A DNA stretch of 64,000 nucleotides. Source: Uloborus plumipes. Its lineage: Eukaryota; Arthropoda; Arachnida; Araneae; Uloboridae. The position numbers and the translations under genes are program-made. Below are positions 22,973-34,111 of the stretch, piece after piece (the stretch's first letter is position 1; each line of letters opens with the position of its first letter). Below the pieces are notes generated by a model. That model was given only the letters and a program-made list of their open reading frames with translations. It ran no database searches and had not been told where the DNA came from. The DNA lies in the NCBI GenBank assembly GCA_038373865.1, contig JAXGGA010005566.1, positions 1 to 64,000 on the forward strand, given 5' to 3'.

Positions 22973-23129
22973 ACAGTGTACTGTTTTGCTACCTAATTGC
23001 TGGATGTTTAGCAATTGTTTCCTGCTCCTTTTGTAAATAGTGTACATACTTGTAAATAAATTTATAGTTACTTCCTCAAGATTGGAATGTTCATTTAAAG
23101 AAAGTTGAAGGTGCTACGGACTCGTTACA
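22973..23129 (+). repeat. 5' LTR remnant (last 157 bp)
   Basis: Nearly identical to 28852-29008, starting at ACAGTGTACTG and ending CTCGTTACA. The matching TATA box and initiator of the 3' LTR lie upstream of the break and are absent here, so normal transcription of this copy should be lost. Confidence 0.92.
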
Positions 23130-23133
23130 ATTT

Positions 23134-23151
23134 TGGCGCCCAACGTGGGGC
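23134..23151 (+). promoter_or_regulatory. Putative tRNA primer-binding site
   Basis: TGGCGCCCAACGTGGGGC starts 4 nt after the LTR end. The leading TGG pairs with a tRNA CCA terminus. Which tRNA is used I cannot say. Confidence 0.75.
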
Positions 23152-23226
23152 ATCTTCAAGGACTTTCTTGGAATTATCTGTGAACTTGGACTTTTCTTCC
23201 TGAGGACTTTTTGACTTCAGAATTTT

Positions 23227-24552
23227 ATGGTGATTACTCGAGCAATGGAGGAACAACTAAAAAAACTCCTTGATGCTATCAACGCTGTTAAAAGTGACAT
23301 GACTGTGAGCATGGCTGCGAATCAAGAACAATTAAAGAATGATATGGCGATTATGGCTACTAATCAAGAACGATTAAAGAGTGATTTAACCGCAAGCATA
23401 ACTTTAAATCAAGAGCAAATAAAGAATGATATGGCGACTCTGGCAACTAATCAAGAACAATTGAAAAATGATTTAGCTGAAGAAATTAAAAACGATTTAA
23501 CGTCAATGAAAAGTTTGGTGGAAAGTAAATTTACCAATGTGGAAAATAAAGTGGAGGCTCTAGAAGAGAAAGTTGACAGCGTTGAGAATCGAATCACCAC
23601 AGTAGAAAACAATGTTGAAAAGAAAATTAAAGAACTTGAATCAAAGTTATCAGGATCCTGCAACAACTCAGATAGCGTTGAGAATCGAATCACCACAGTA
23701 GAAAACCATGTGGAAAAGAAAATTAGAGAACTTGAATCCAAATTATCAGCATCCTGCAACAACTCAAGTGACTGTGTAGCTGCAGCTGGAACTTCTCGTC
23801 CATCCATTAAACTGGCCACATGTGACGGGAAGACCTCGTGGAATATTTACAAGAAGCAGTTCCTCATCGTTGCAGAAGCAAACTCCTGGGACTCTTCCAC
23901 GAAAGCCTGTCAACTTGCAGCCTCGCTGAGAGGGGATGCAGCTGAAATACTACAGACCTTCCCAGAGGACAAGCACCGTGACTTCGAAGCCTTATCATCG
24001 GCCTTGGAGCTTCGCTTTGGCGAATCATGCCAAAAAGAATTCAGCCAACTTCAGCTCAAATCCCGACTCCAGAGGGCTGGAGAGACTTTGCAAGTTTTTG
24101 CAGCAGACGTTGAGAGGCTTTCCCATCTCGCCTTCTCGGACTGTCCTTCGGGTGTTCGCGATAGCCTGGCCCTGAACTACTTCATAGATGGAGTGCGAAA
24201 TCCAGAAATTCAGACGGCTCTCCGGATGGCGGACATTAAAGCTCTTAAATCCGGTTTGGTCTACGCAATGAAGTTCGAGGCTGCACAGCAAACATCCCGC
24301 AAGGATCGCCATTCAATCAGGGGCGTGGAAGTGAGCGCCCAGGATTCGAACTCAACTCGTCTCTCGGAACTTGAGCGACAAATGAAAGAGATGTCGGGGA
24401 CCCTGAAGAAGATTGCAGCTCGCAAAGACCAAAGTAGACAACCACTGAAGTGCTGGAAATGTGGCGGTGAGGGCCACGTACGAAGGTACTGCGAAGCCCG
24501 CCAAGAAACAAGAGGGAAGGGTACCTCTTCCTCTTCAGCTCAGGAAAACTAA
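23227..24552 (+). CDS. gag: gag (capsid/nucleocapsid) of the gypsy element
   Basis: 441 codons from ATG at 23227, intact. Residues 1-180 are a predicted coiled coil built from internal repeats. NQEQ/NQER-LKxD heptad-like units occur at about 32-83, then a ~31-residue unit beginning DSVENRITTVEN is repeated at 118-148 and 149-180. Residues about 195-355 resemble a retrotransposon capsid (SWNIYKKQF, ASLRGDAAEILQ, FGESCQKEF, YFIDGVRNPEIQTAL). A single CCHC knuckle is at 409-422 (CWKCGGEGHVRRYC; C-x2-C-x4-H-x4-C), which would bind the genomic RNA. The protein would form cytoplasmic particles. pol follows in the -1 frame, so pol is presumably made by -1 frameshifting. I see no clear slippery heptamer. 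Confidence 0.93.
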   Translation: MVITRAMEEQLKKLLDAINAVKSDMTVSMAANQEQLKNDMAIMATNQERLKSDLTASITLNQEQIKNDMATLATNQEQLKNDLAEEIKNDLTSMKSLVESKFTNVENKVEALEEKVDSVENRITTVENNVEKKIKELESKLSGSCNNSDSVENRITTVENHVEKKIRELESKLSASCNNSSDCVAAAGTSRPSIKLATCDGKTSWNIYKKQFLIVAEANSWDSSTKACQLAASLRGDAAEILQTFPEDKHRDFEALSSALELRFGESCQKEFSQLQLKSRLQRAGETLQVFAADVERLSHLAFSDCPSGVRDSLALNYFIDGVRNPEIQTALRMADIKALKSGLVYAMKFEAAQQTSRKDRHSIRGVEVSAQDSNSTRLSELERQMKEMSGTLKKIAARKDQSRQPLKCWKCGGEGHVRRYCEARQETRGKGTSSSSAQEN

Positions 24553-27500
24553 GCTATGGGAATCTCGCGGGGCGGAGGTCGCCAAATTGGAATGAGCCCC
24601 ATCCCAAAGTTTTCCAGATTTCCTCAAGAAGTGGCGGCTGCAATGGACTCTTCATTTACGCATATGTGAATGGGTTTCCCTGCGAAATGATTGTGGACAC
24701 AGGAGCCAACGTTTCCATCATTAGGACTGATGTGGCTCATCGATTTGGACTCAAGATCTTATGGACGCCGCCCTGCGTTACTCTCCAAACTGTGACAGGT
24801 GACAAAATCGAGATTGAAGGGAAAGTGAACTTAGAAATAATGTTCGGAAGCGCTACTGACCATCACACGGCATTCGTCGCTGACATTACAGATCCCTTCA
24901 TTCTCGGACTGGACTTTTTGAGAAAATTTGATTTTTCTATTGACTTTAGAAATAATGAGCTGCACTCGACGAGGGAAGACATAGTAATTTTCAATACCGA
25001 AAATAACTTAAAATCCGCTCATCAAATAATAGCCCAAACTGATTCATTGATTCCCTCTAGATCAGAAGTACTAATACCCGGCTCCATCAAGGAAAACAAC
25101 AGCTTTAAATTCGGCCTAATTGAATATTCTAACCAGAATAATAGCCCAAAAGGAGTACTAGTGGCATCTACGCTTGTGGACCTTTCAAGGAATGCAGTTC
25201 CTGTGAGAGTCGCCAATGTAAGTGAAAGACCGAGGAATATTAAGAAAGGAGAAGTGTTGGCAACTTGTACTCCCGTAAACTGCATCATCAGAAGAATTGA
25301 TTCCTCTGATACTGTGTCTTCCGAGTCCCTGACTTCGAAATTAATTGGGAGTGCACCATTATCGACGGATCAAAGATACGCTGCGGAAAAATTGGTGGAC
25401 AACTTCAATCAGGTGTTTTCATCTACATCCGAAGATGTTGGTCGCACGAGTTTAACGCAGCATAGGATCGACACTGGAGATCACCCCCCTATCAAGCAGC
25501 ATCCAAGACGACTACTGTTTGCCAAGAAGGAAGAGGTTGAGATCCTCTTGAAAGAGATGCAGGAGAATGACGTCATCGAACCCTCATCCAGTCCTTGGGC
25601 ATCCCCTATCGTCTTGGTTCGAAAGAAAAACGGCTCCACTAGATTTTGTGTTGATTACCGACGCCTGAATGACGTCACCAAGAAGGACAGTTACCCTCTT
25701 CCACGGATCGATGATACTCTGGACACCCTTTCCGGACACAAGTGGTTTTCGACCCTGGATCTAAAGAGCGGCTACTGGCAGGTGGAGATACACCCCGACG
25801 ACCGAGAGAAGACGGCGTTTACAACCGGACAAGGCTTGTGGCAGTTTAAAGTGATGCCCTTCGGCCTCTGCAATGCACCAGCCACGTTCGAGCGTCTTAT
25901 GGAATCAGTGTTACGAGGACTCTCTTATGAATCCTGTCTTGTCTACTTGGACGACATCATCATCATAGGACGCAGTTTTGAGGAACATTTGACTAATCTT
26001 AGGAAGGTGCTGCAAAAGCTTAAGGAGGCCAACCTGAAGTTAAGTCCGTCCAAATGTAATTTGTTCCACCGTGAGGTGAACTACCTTGGTCACATTATCT
26101 CTTCCGAAGGTGTACGAACAGATCCAGATAAGGTATCAGCAGTCAAGAATTGGAGCCGCCCCGAAAATGTCCATCAGCTGCGAAGTTTCCTGGGGCTCTG
26201 CACGTACTACAGGAAATTTGTGAAGGGTTTTTCCAATATTGCACGACCTTTGCATAAGCTGACGGAGAGCAAACAAAAATTTGAATGATCCAAAGAATGC
26301 GAGGATGCATTTCTACAGCTGAAGGAGGCTTTAACATCAACGCCCATTCTCTCTTATCCTCAGCCTGAAAAATCCTTCATACTTGACACTGATGCGAGCC
26401 ACGAGAGCGTTGAAGCTGTTTTATCTCAAGAAATAGACGGTAACGAACATGTCATCGCCTACTGGAGCAAATGCTTATCCAAGTCGGAGCGAAATTATTG
26501 TGTCACGAGAAAGGAATTGCTCGCCATAGTTAAAGCTGTAGAACATTTCCATCATTACCTCTACGGCCGTAAATTCCTGCTCCGGACCGATCATGCCTCT
26601 TTAACTTGGCTTTTGAATTTCAAGAATCCAGAGGGCCAGGTAGCCAGGTGGATACAGCGGCTCCAGGAATATGACATCGAGATTAAGCACCGAAAAGGTT
26701 TGTCACACGGTAATGCTGACGCATTGTCAAGAAGACCTTGTTCCGAGAACTGCCATTATTGCTCCCGAATAGAGAAACAGTACGGGACGACAATCCCTAC
26801 TGCCTGCCAAGTTACTGCTACATCAACATTTTCAGATCCCGATCCATGGAGTGACGACCAAGTAAGAAATGATCAGCTTGAAGACCCAGACCTTAAGCCT
26901 ATCATAGAGTTAATGGAAAAGGACAGTCGGCGACCTAGTTGGCAAGACGTTTCTATCTACAGTCCTGCAACGAAAAGATACTGGGCTCTATGGAAATCTC
27001 TCCAGCTGCGGAATGGCGTCCTGTATCGGAAATGGGAATCTGACGATGGTAAAGCATTCAAATGGCAGTTACTCCTTCCCAGATCAAGAATTCCAGACGT
27101 TCTAAAGGAATTGCACAGTAGTCCGACTGGAGGACACTTTGGTATCCTGAAAACCCTCCACAAGGTTCGAGAGCGCTTCTTCTGGAGCAAGGCGAAGGAT
27201 GACGTGGAGAAGTGGTGTCATTCTTGTGACGCCTGTGCTGCCCGTAAAGGACCGAAGAGAAGAAGCCGCGGGAAGCTACATCTTTACAACGTAGGAGCTC
27301 CTTTCGAACGAATCGGGATCGACATTCTTGGTCCTCTACCGAAAACTACTGATGGGAACAAATACATCCTCGTTTCCATTGACTACTTCACCAAATGGCC
27401 CGAAGCATATTCCATTCCGGATCAAGAAGCTACTACTGTAGCAGAGACTCTAGTCCAGCATTGGATCTCGAGATATGGGACACCCTTGCAGATTCATTCC

Positions 27501-28151
27501 GATCAGGGGAGAAACTTCATCTCTGCTGTATTTAAGGGCCTATGTAAAATCCTCAAAATTGAGAAAACTCGAACGACACCACTACACCCACAATCGGACG
27601 GCATGGTGGAGAGATTTAACAGGACAATTCTTAATAATCTCTCGCTTATGGTCTCCAAAAATCAACAGGATTGGGACAAGAAACTTCCTCTGTTCCTGCT
27701 GGCCTACCGCAGTGCTGTCCACGAGACCACTGGATATTCCCCATCACAAATGCTCTTCGGCCGAGAGCTTCGGCTACCTTGTGATCTCGTCTTCGGTCTC
27801 CCTCCAGATGCGCCTTCATCGCCTGAGGAATACGTCCAGGATCTCCAGGCCCGGTTGGAGGACGTTCATCACTTCGCACGGGAGCGAATCAACATCGCGA
27901 CGGAGAAGATGAAGACCCGATACGACACAAGGTCCACTGGTCATGACTTTCAAGAAGGTGACAAAGTATGGCTATGGAATCCCATCCGACGTAAAGGTCT
28001 GTCACCCAAATTGCAGTCGCATTGGGATGGACCTTACACAGTTCTCCACCGGCTGAACGACGTCGTAGTGAGGATCCAGAAGTCATCACATTCAAAATCT
28101 AGGGTTGTCCATTATGATCGGCTAGCCCCATACTATGGCCATAGTTCGTAA
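24553..28151 (+). pseudogene. pol: pol polyprotein of the gypsy element, one in-frame TGA
   Basis: The frame is open from 24438 (overlapping gag, -1 phase) to TAA at 28149-28151 and is interrupted once, by TGA at 26286-26288 between reverse transcriptase and RNase H. Domains: protease (VDTGA, aspartate codon 24696), a linker, reverse transcriptase (about 25480-26050; LDLKSGYWQV, VMPFGLCNAPATF, catalytic YLDD at 25944-25955), RNase H (TDAS near 26390, RKELLAIV, RTDHASL), then integrase with an HHCC zinc finger (about 27110-27240), a DDE core (GIDILGP, HSDQGRNF, GMVERFNRT) and a C-terminal GPY-type module (WDGPYTVL). All catalytic residues are visible. In RNase H the usual glycine-rich stretch after the DAS motif is altered (HESVEAVL). 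Without readthrough the TGA would remove RNase H and integrase. It may be a single inactivating mutation or a sequencing error. Confidence 0.93.
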
Positions 28152-28383
28152 AGTAAATCTAAAGCTACCATGGTAATTTGTTTGTAAATTTTGTGTATAA
28201 CTTTTGCCTTTAATTGTCTGTAATATTACTTCATCAATGTTATTATTTCTTTCATGTTCTCATTGTTATTGTTTATCATGTTTATGATTGGTCATCTTGT
28301 AATGTGTGCACCTGTAAATTTTCCCTTGCTTCCTTTCTGGGGATTGTACTGCCCGGGACGTGCAGTCCTTGGGAAGGGGGCAA
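28152..28383 (+). other. Gypsy 3' untranslated spacer and polypurine tract
   Basis: A T-rich spacer leads into GGGAAGGGGG (28371-28380), directly before the 3' LTR. This is the expected place of the plus-strand primer. Confidence 0.8.
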
Positions 28384-28697
28384 TGTTACAAATCTTGTAA
28401 ATAGTTGTTGTTTTTCCTGCCTTGCCTCATTTTCATTAGTTTTGGTTTTATCTGACGTTATGTTGCAAAAGTATCTGAAGATATCACTTTTATCACTTGT
28501 ATACCGGCCCTGTAACGTTTTGTAGTTTTTACACTTGCCCTGCATTTAATAAGCGTGAAGACATTTTTCACTCGGAGTGTTTTCTTTTTTTTCTTTTTCT
28601 TTTTATCGCTAGAACTTTCTCAATGGAATTGTTCAAGTTATGAATGATTTGGAATACTCCGGATTTTGCTGGAACATTATCGAAACTACGTTTCGAG

Positions 28698-28706
28698 TAT
28701 AAATAG
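28698..28706 (+). promoter_or_regulatory. LTR core promoter: TATA box with TCAGT initiator
   Basis: TATAAATAG at 28698-28706 is followed 23-27 nt downstream by a doubled TCAGT (28721-28729), the arthropod initiator consensus. This is the likely transcription start of the family. Confidence 0.65.
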
Positions 28707-28933
28707 CTGGCCTTTAACAGTCAGTCAGTTGTTTTCAGATTTGATTCTGGTGACTCGTTTTATTCGCTATTCGCTTGGGCGATGTTTTGCTTTTGTAATT
28801 GCTTAATTACTGTTCACGTTAGATACGTGGTGCTGAATTACTGTTGAGAGTACAGTGTACTGTTTTGCTACCTAATTGCTGGATGTTTAGCAATTGTTTC
28901 CTGCTCCTTTTGTAAATAGTGTACATACTTGTA

Positions 28934-28939
28934 AATAAA
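28934..28939 (+). terminator. Poly(A) signal in the 3' LTR
   Basis: AATAAA within TGTAAATAAATTT, at a place suited to ending retrotransposon transcripts. The same motif is kept in the 5' remnant (about 23055-23060). Confidence 0.55.
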
Positions 28940-29008
28940 TTTATAGTTACTTCCTCAAGATTGGAATGTTCATTTAAAGAAAGTAGAAGGTGCTACGGAC
29001 TCGTTACA

Positions 29009-30344
29009 GTATGCTTTATGGTATCTGTGAACTAGGATTTTAGAGAGTAAACTTATTCTTGTCAGTTCCTATCAGTGCTCAGCACATGTCAGTTTTGTAA
29101 AGATCAGTATGGGAATAAATTAATTGCACTAATTTTAATTCTTCAAGCATCTCTTTATGTTAAATTATTTATTTAATTATTTTGTAAATATTTAACTGTT
29201 AATACGGTAAAAAAGAATTCGATGCTGAAATTAATAGATCTTGATCACCATGCTCAGTTAGTAGCCCATCAAATGAAATTTGTCATAAAATATCCTACAT
29301 CAAACGAAAAGACCTCATTTATTTTCCTGATATTCATGTGATATTCAAGAAGTTCTGCAATTAAAAACAGGAATATCCCAATCACTAGATTGGGTATTGC
29401 TTATAATATAAATATTTAGAGCTCCTTCATGTTAATTAATTTCTCAAGAAAGTATTTAGTGCTTTATAATTATGAATGCATAGGCATCAGAGAAATACTA
29501 TTTCTTGTTTTCTTAAATTATCTAATTTATTGTTCAATGATTTAAGAAATTAAATTTCATGACATATTGGGTAGATAACACAGCTATTAATAAATATATC
29601 GTTATTTATTGGTTTAATTAATTTTAAGTCCATGAGAGGGGGAACAAAAGCATATGGTCGTCGCGAAAAACATGCATATACTGTCAGCAGGATATCTCTT
29701 AATGGAAGAAATAACCAAAAGTAAACTCTTTTCCTGTGAATAGCTAACATATCAATGGCTTGTTTAAAAAACAAATTAAAGTTTCTACTGCTCCCCCTTT
29801 ATGAGGAAAATGGCTGCCGAGATGGTCAAAAACGCATGTTTTTGCTTTATGGCTTATCTTCAAGCTTAAATATTTCCAAGAAGGAGTGAGAAACCCAAAT
29901 TATGCATTGTGTAACCATTTATAGTAAACATCTGTACGCTACCAGAAAGTGAGTAAACCTTTGGTTATGTCTTCCTTTTTTTGGAATAAATTCTTCAATT
30001 TTAGCAAAATCGGCAAAATCGAGTTTTTGTGATGACAAATTTAAAGAGCCCTGTACCTTTGAAATTTTCAGTATGAAGGTTCTAGTATTTTTTTTTTTTC
30101 TGAATGCCTGGAGTAAACACTTTTATTTTGCATGAGTACGATTTTTTTTATAAAAAATGATTAAATAACATCACTTTTTTAGTATTTTGACGTGGCGGAT
30201 AAACTTCGAGGGCATGTATCTCAGAAAATAAGTGGAGCAGGAACCTAACACTTTGGTTTTTTTGCATGCCTCTATATGATCAACATGTGTGCCAAATTAA
30301 AAGAAAATCCGAGTCGGTCGTGCGACCAACTTTTCTTTTTTCTG
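29009..30344. other. AT-rich non-coding stretch, nothing recognised
   Basis: No coding frame of note. A short inverted repeat, CCCAATC-ACTA-GATTGGG, is at about 29376-29393. The boundary with the inverted zinc-finger arm is near 30350. Confidence 0.45.
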
Positions 30345-30349
30345 GTGAG

Positions 30350-32240
30350 TTGGTATGGAATCACTCGTGTATTTATATATTCAATTGATGAAAAATATTT
30401 TTAATAATCCGATAGAAAATGCTTCATTAAACATATTTTATTTCTCACATTGCCTTTGTTTTTTCAGGTGAACATTTTAATATTTAGTTTGAAGGTACAA
30501 AATAACTGACAAAAGTGAAAAATAATGTTTCAACTCAAGCTTTATTAAAAAAAAAATACATTTTTTCATCTTTAAGTACAACAATGTTCCGAACAAATTT
30601 CTTATTTCCTCATTTTGAAACAGTTAATGTATCTCAACTTTTTCACTTTGCCCCACACTCCACTGCATGAAAAACGAGATTTTAATGCTCTTCAGATGAA
30701 TATAAGCTGAAATAACTATTACGTCACATGAGAACATTTGCAGTATTTGACGTAATTATTGGTGTTGTCGGCGAAATGAATCGCAGCTTTCGGGAGCACA
30801 GACCACTGCACTTTCTCGGCTGGACACAGATAAGGAAATGCAGTTGTTTCCCGCAGGTTTAGGAAAATTGTACTCGAGTCATATTGCTTGAAACTTACAC
30901 ATCTGGTAACTTCTTTGGACGCAAGTTTAGCAGCATTCAATGTTTTATAAAATCAAACTTAAAATAAATGTTATACACACATCTAATTTCCACCCCCATC
31001 ATTGAAAATATTTATAAACTGCATAATCTGTGTGTCTGACTGAAAGTATATAACATATTTTAACCATTTAGAGTTGTTACTTTTGAAATTCATATGTACG
31101 GGGAGGGTCTCTTTTGTTGCCCCTGGTTTCACTCAATGGCCTCCTTAATAATAAATGCCTACTACATTTGCCTTAAAGCGACGGTGCATTTGTTCGATTC
31201 AAAGCGCCACCTTGCAGCTATTGGCGATGGATACAGACAATATTCGAAATAACTATTTTGATTTGTTAATTTTTGAATTTAAATTAAGAAATCAATAAAT
31301 TGCTTATTTTCATGACAGTTTCTTTGTTTCAAAGAATTTCGATAGATGGCAGTGCATTATGAACAAAGGGAGAATTTTTGCTCTGTGTTAAAAACCAGAA
31401 ATCAGTGGGCATTTACTACTACTGGGGCGTTGTTTTAGTATTCATTCAAATATTTTTCAATCTGTCTGTCTCAAAGATACAGGCTTCAGTAGTCTGATTA
31501 AAGCGTTCGAGGCGGGAAAATGCCATTGAACATATCTCACAATGGTGGTGTCTCCCCAGTATGCATTCTCAGATGTCTCTTTAAACTTGAAGCGAATGAA
31601 AAGGCCCTCGAGCAATGCTCACAGGAATACGGTTTCTCTCCCGTATGATTCCTCAGATGTGTATTTAAATTTGAAGAATCGGAAAATGCCTTTGAACATA
31701 AACCACAGGAATAAGGTTTCTCTCCGGTATGGATTCTCTGATGTTTCTGAAACTCTGAAGCGTTGGAAAATGACTTAGAGCAATGCTCACAGGCAAATGG
31801 TCTCTCTCCAGTATGGATTCTCCGATGTGCTTTTAAAGCTGAAGCGTCGGAAAATGTCTTAGAACATAGTTCGCAGGAATACGGTTTCTCCCCGGTGTGG
31901 ATTCTGAGATGTGTTTTTAAATTTGAAGCTTGGGAAAATGATTTAGAGCAATGTTCACAGGAGTACGGTTTCTCCCCGGTGTGGATTTTGAGATGTGTTT
32001 TTAAATTTGAAGCTTGGGAAAATGACTTAAAGCAATGTGAACAGGAGTACGATTTCTCTCCAGTGTGAATTCTGAGATGTGTTTTTAAAGCTGAAGCGCT
32101 GGAAAGTAACTTAGAGCAATGATCGCAGGAATATGGTTTCTCCCCGGTGTGGATTCTGAGATGTGTTTTTAAAGTTGATGGTCGAGAAAATGACTTAGAG
32201 CAATGTTCGCAGGAGTACGATTTCTCCCTGGTGTACATTC
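30350..32240. repeat. Arm 2 of the inverted zinc-finger duplication
   Basis: The reverse complement of 1-1884 plus 2948-3030. It has neither the piggyBac-like MITE nor the hAT-like element found in arm 1 and so preserves both empty sites (near 30938 and near 30437). Confidence 0.85.
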
Positions 32241-33030
32241 TAAGATGTCTTTCTAAAGCTGAAGCTGCAGAAAATGACTTAAAGAAATGTTCACAGGAGT
32301 ACGGTTTCTCCCCGGTGTGGATTCTCAGATGTCTTTCTAAAGCTGAAGCTGCAGAAAATGACTTAGAGAAATGTTCACAGGAATACGGTTTCTCAGATGT
32401 GGATTCTCAGATGACATGAAGATTCGGAAAATGCCTTTGAACATAAACCACAGAAATAAGGTTTCTCACAGATTTGGATGCTCTGATGTCCCTTAAAAGC
32501 TAAAGCTCTGGAAAATGGTCTCTCTCCGGTATGGATTCTCTGATATGCTTTTAAAGCTGAAGCGTCGGAAAATGCCGTAGAGCAATGTTCACAGGAGTAC
32601 GGTTTCTGCAAGGTGTGGATTCTTAAATGTGTCTTTAAAGTTAAAGCGTCGGAAAATGACTCAGAGCAATGCTTACAGGAATAAGGCTTCCCTCCGCTAT
32701 GGATTTTTAGATGTTTCTTCTAACCTGAAGAATTGGAAAATGGCTTTGAACATAGGCCACAGGAGTACGGTTTTTCTCCAGTGTGAATTTTTCAGATGTA
32801 TCTTTAAAGTTGAAGCGTTAAAAACTGACTTAGAGCAATATTCACAGGAATACGGTTTCTTCCCGTTGTGGTTGTGAGATTTGTTTTTAAAACTGAAGCA
32901 TCGGAAAATGACTAAGAGCAGTGTTCGCAGGAGTACGGTTTCTTTCCAGTGTGGATCCTCAAGTGTGTCTTAAAATGGGGAGCGTTGAAAAATGCCTTTA
33001 GGCAATGTTCGCACAAATGATTCTCTTTAG
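31537..33030 (-). pseudogene. C2H2 zinc-finger array, inverted paralogue, broken upstream
   Basis: Minus strand. 31537-32238 encodes eight fingers in one frame, with TGEKPY linkers and the same GET-PPL tail as the copy at 1-552. The frame stays open to about 32395 and adds two finger units whose second cysteine is phenylalanine (CEHFSK, CEHFFK), so these two should not fold around zinc. Near 32395 a 2-nt loss in a linker shifts the frame. 32393-32611 continues the array in another frame ([16 protein letters not shown]). From 32629 to about 33030 further finger units are full of stops and lost histidines. The intact eight-finger block could still be an exon if splicing skips the damage. Otherwise it is a decaying paralogue. 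Target DNA is unknown. Confidence 0.82.
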
Positions 33031-33060
33031 AGCAATGATGGATATCCGACTGATATGCCA

Positions 33061-34109
33061 TTGCAAAAAAATATATAAAAGCGTTCATTCATTCAAAAGA
33101 TGCTGCTTTCTCATCAAAATGGACTGTCAAAAGTTTCTTCAGTCTTCAAACGTTAATAGGATCAGAAAATAACAATATATAATGGTATTATCTTTTTTAA
33201 ATGAGAGATATCACTTTTGCTGATACGGAAAAGTTAACAAAAAATGAAACTGGTATTCTTCTCCCTTCTAGTAACTGAAGCTCTAGAAAGGGCATTGAAG
33301 AATGAAAAGCAGAACAAGATTTTTACATATATCACAGTTTACGTATGTCACAGTCATGTTTTTGCTCCTTTAAAGTCAGAAATGGTTTTCTCTGAGTGTT
33401 GGTTACCATAGCTTGCATGCAAGACAAACTTTCATGAAGATCTAGCCATAAAACTAATCCGAAATTAACATTTTATAGAAAAGGATTCACATGGGCAGAG
33501 GTGTCTGGTTGAATCCAAACACTTATGCAACACACTTTCTCAGTTTTTAACGATCTCTTCTCAGTTTCGAAAACCAAGAAACCGGGTATAATGTAAAGGA
33601 CTGTTTTCCTTTATCCTGATAATTTTCCAACTTCAATGTAATAGCGTGTAGTTTTGAATATAAACAAAGCTCACCTTGCGTGCGTTAGTGTACAAACAAC
33701 AGCACACAAGTATTGGACTAACCGTACTAACGATGAAACAAAACAGGTTCGAATGTGTTACAGAGATCAAATGAGCCGTTTCTCGTCAGAAAACTTGATT
33801 TGCTGCTTTTAGTTTATGGTTCACAGCTGATTAGCAAAGCCTTCGTTCAATTTAATTATCTCTCGTTGGAAGGAGGAGTAACGATCACGAATGGTCTTTC
33901 GGACATGGTTCCTCAGATGAAAGCAGAAACAAAGACGTGCGTTGAGGTATAGGGCGAGTCAACACTCCTTGTAGGCAGGCTTATTGAATTTCAACACTAT
34001 GTGCAGTCCTGATTTTCCTGAAATGAAATGAAAAGAAGTAAGAGTCAAAACACCTAAAAAATAATAATAAGAAGAAAAAAATAAATACAAGCAAATCCGT
34101 GAAGACGCG
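33061..34109. other. Non-coding stretch upstream of the minus-strand zinc fingers
   Basis: No convincing frame. A real promoter or upstream exon of the finger gene would be expected on this side, but I see no diagnostic signal. Confidence 0.4.
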
Positions 34110-34111
34110 TA

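Larger units (their letters stand above)
22973..29008 (+). mobile_element. Ty3/gypsy LTR retrotransposon with truncated 5' LTR
   Basis: Order: 5' LTR remnant, primer-binding site, gag, pol (protease, reverse transcriptase, RNase H, integrase), polypurine tract, 3' LTR. Domain order with integrase after RNase H is that of Ty3/gypsy. There is no envelope frame. The 157 bp shared by the two LTRs differ at about one site, which implies a young insertion. The 5' LTR has lost its first ~468 bp, including the promoter. Confidence 0.95.
28384..29008 (+). repeat. 3' LTR, 625 bp
   Basis: Starts TGTTACAAATC and ends CTCGTTACA, with TG/CA ends. It contains a TATA box, an initiator-like motif and a poly(A) signal. 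Its last 157 bp match the 5' remnant. No target duplication can be checked because the 5' end is missing. Confidence 0.9.

Noticed and set aside
23451..28095. Minus-strand and alternate frames across gag and pol
   Set aside because: Shadows of the codon bias of gag and pol.
31542..32877. Plus-strand frames with repeated RCVFK/NDLEQCS units
   Set aside because: Antisense translations of the zinc-finger repeat; repetitive only because the fingers are.
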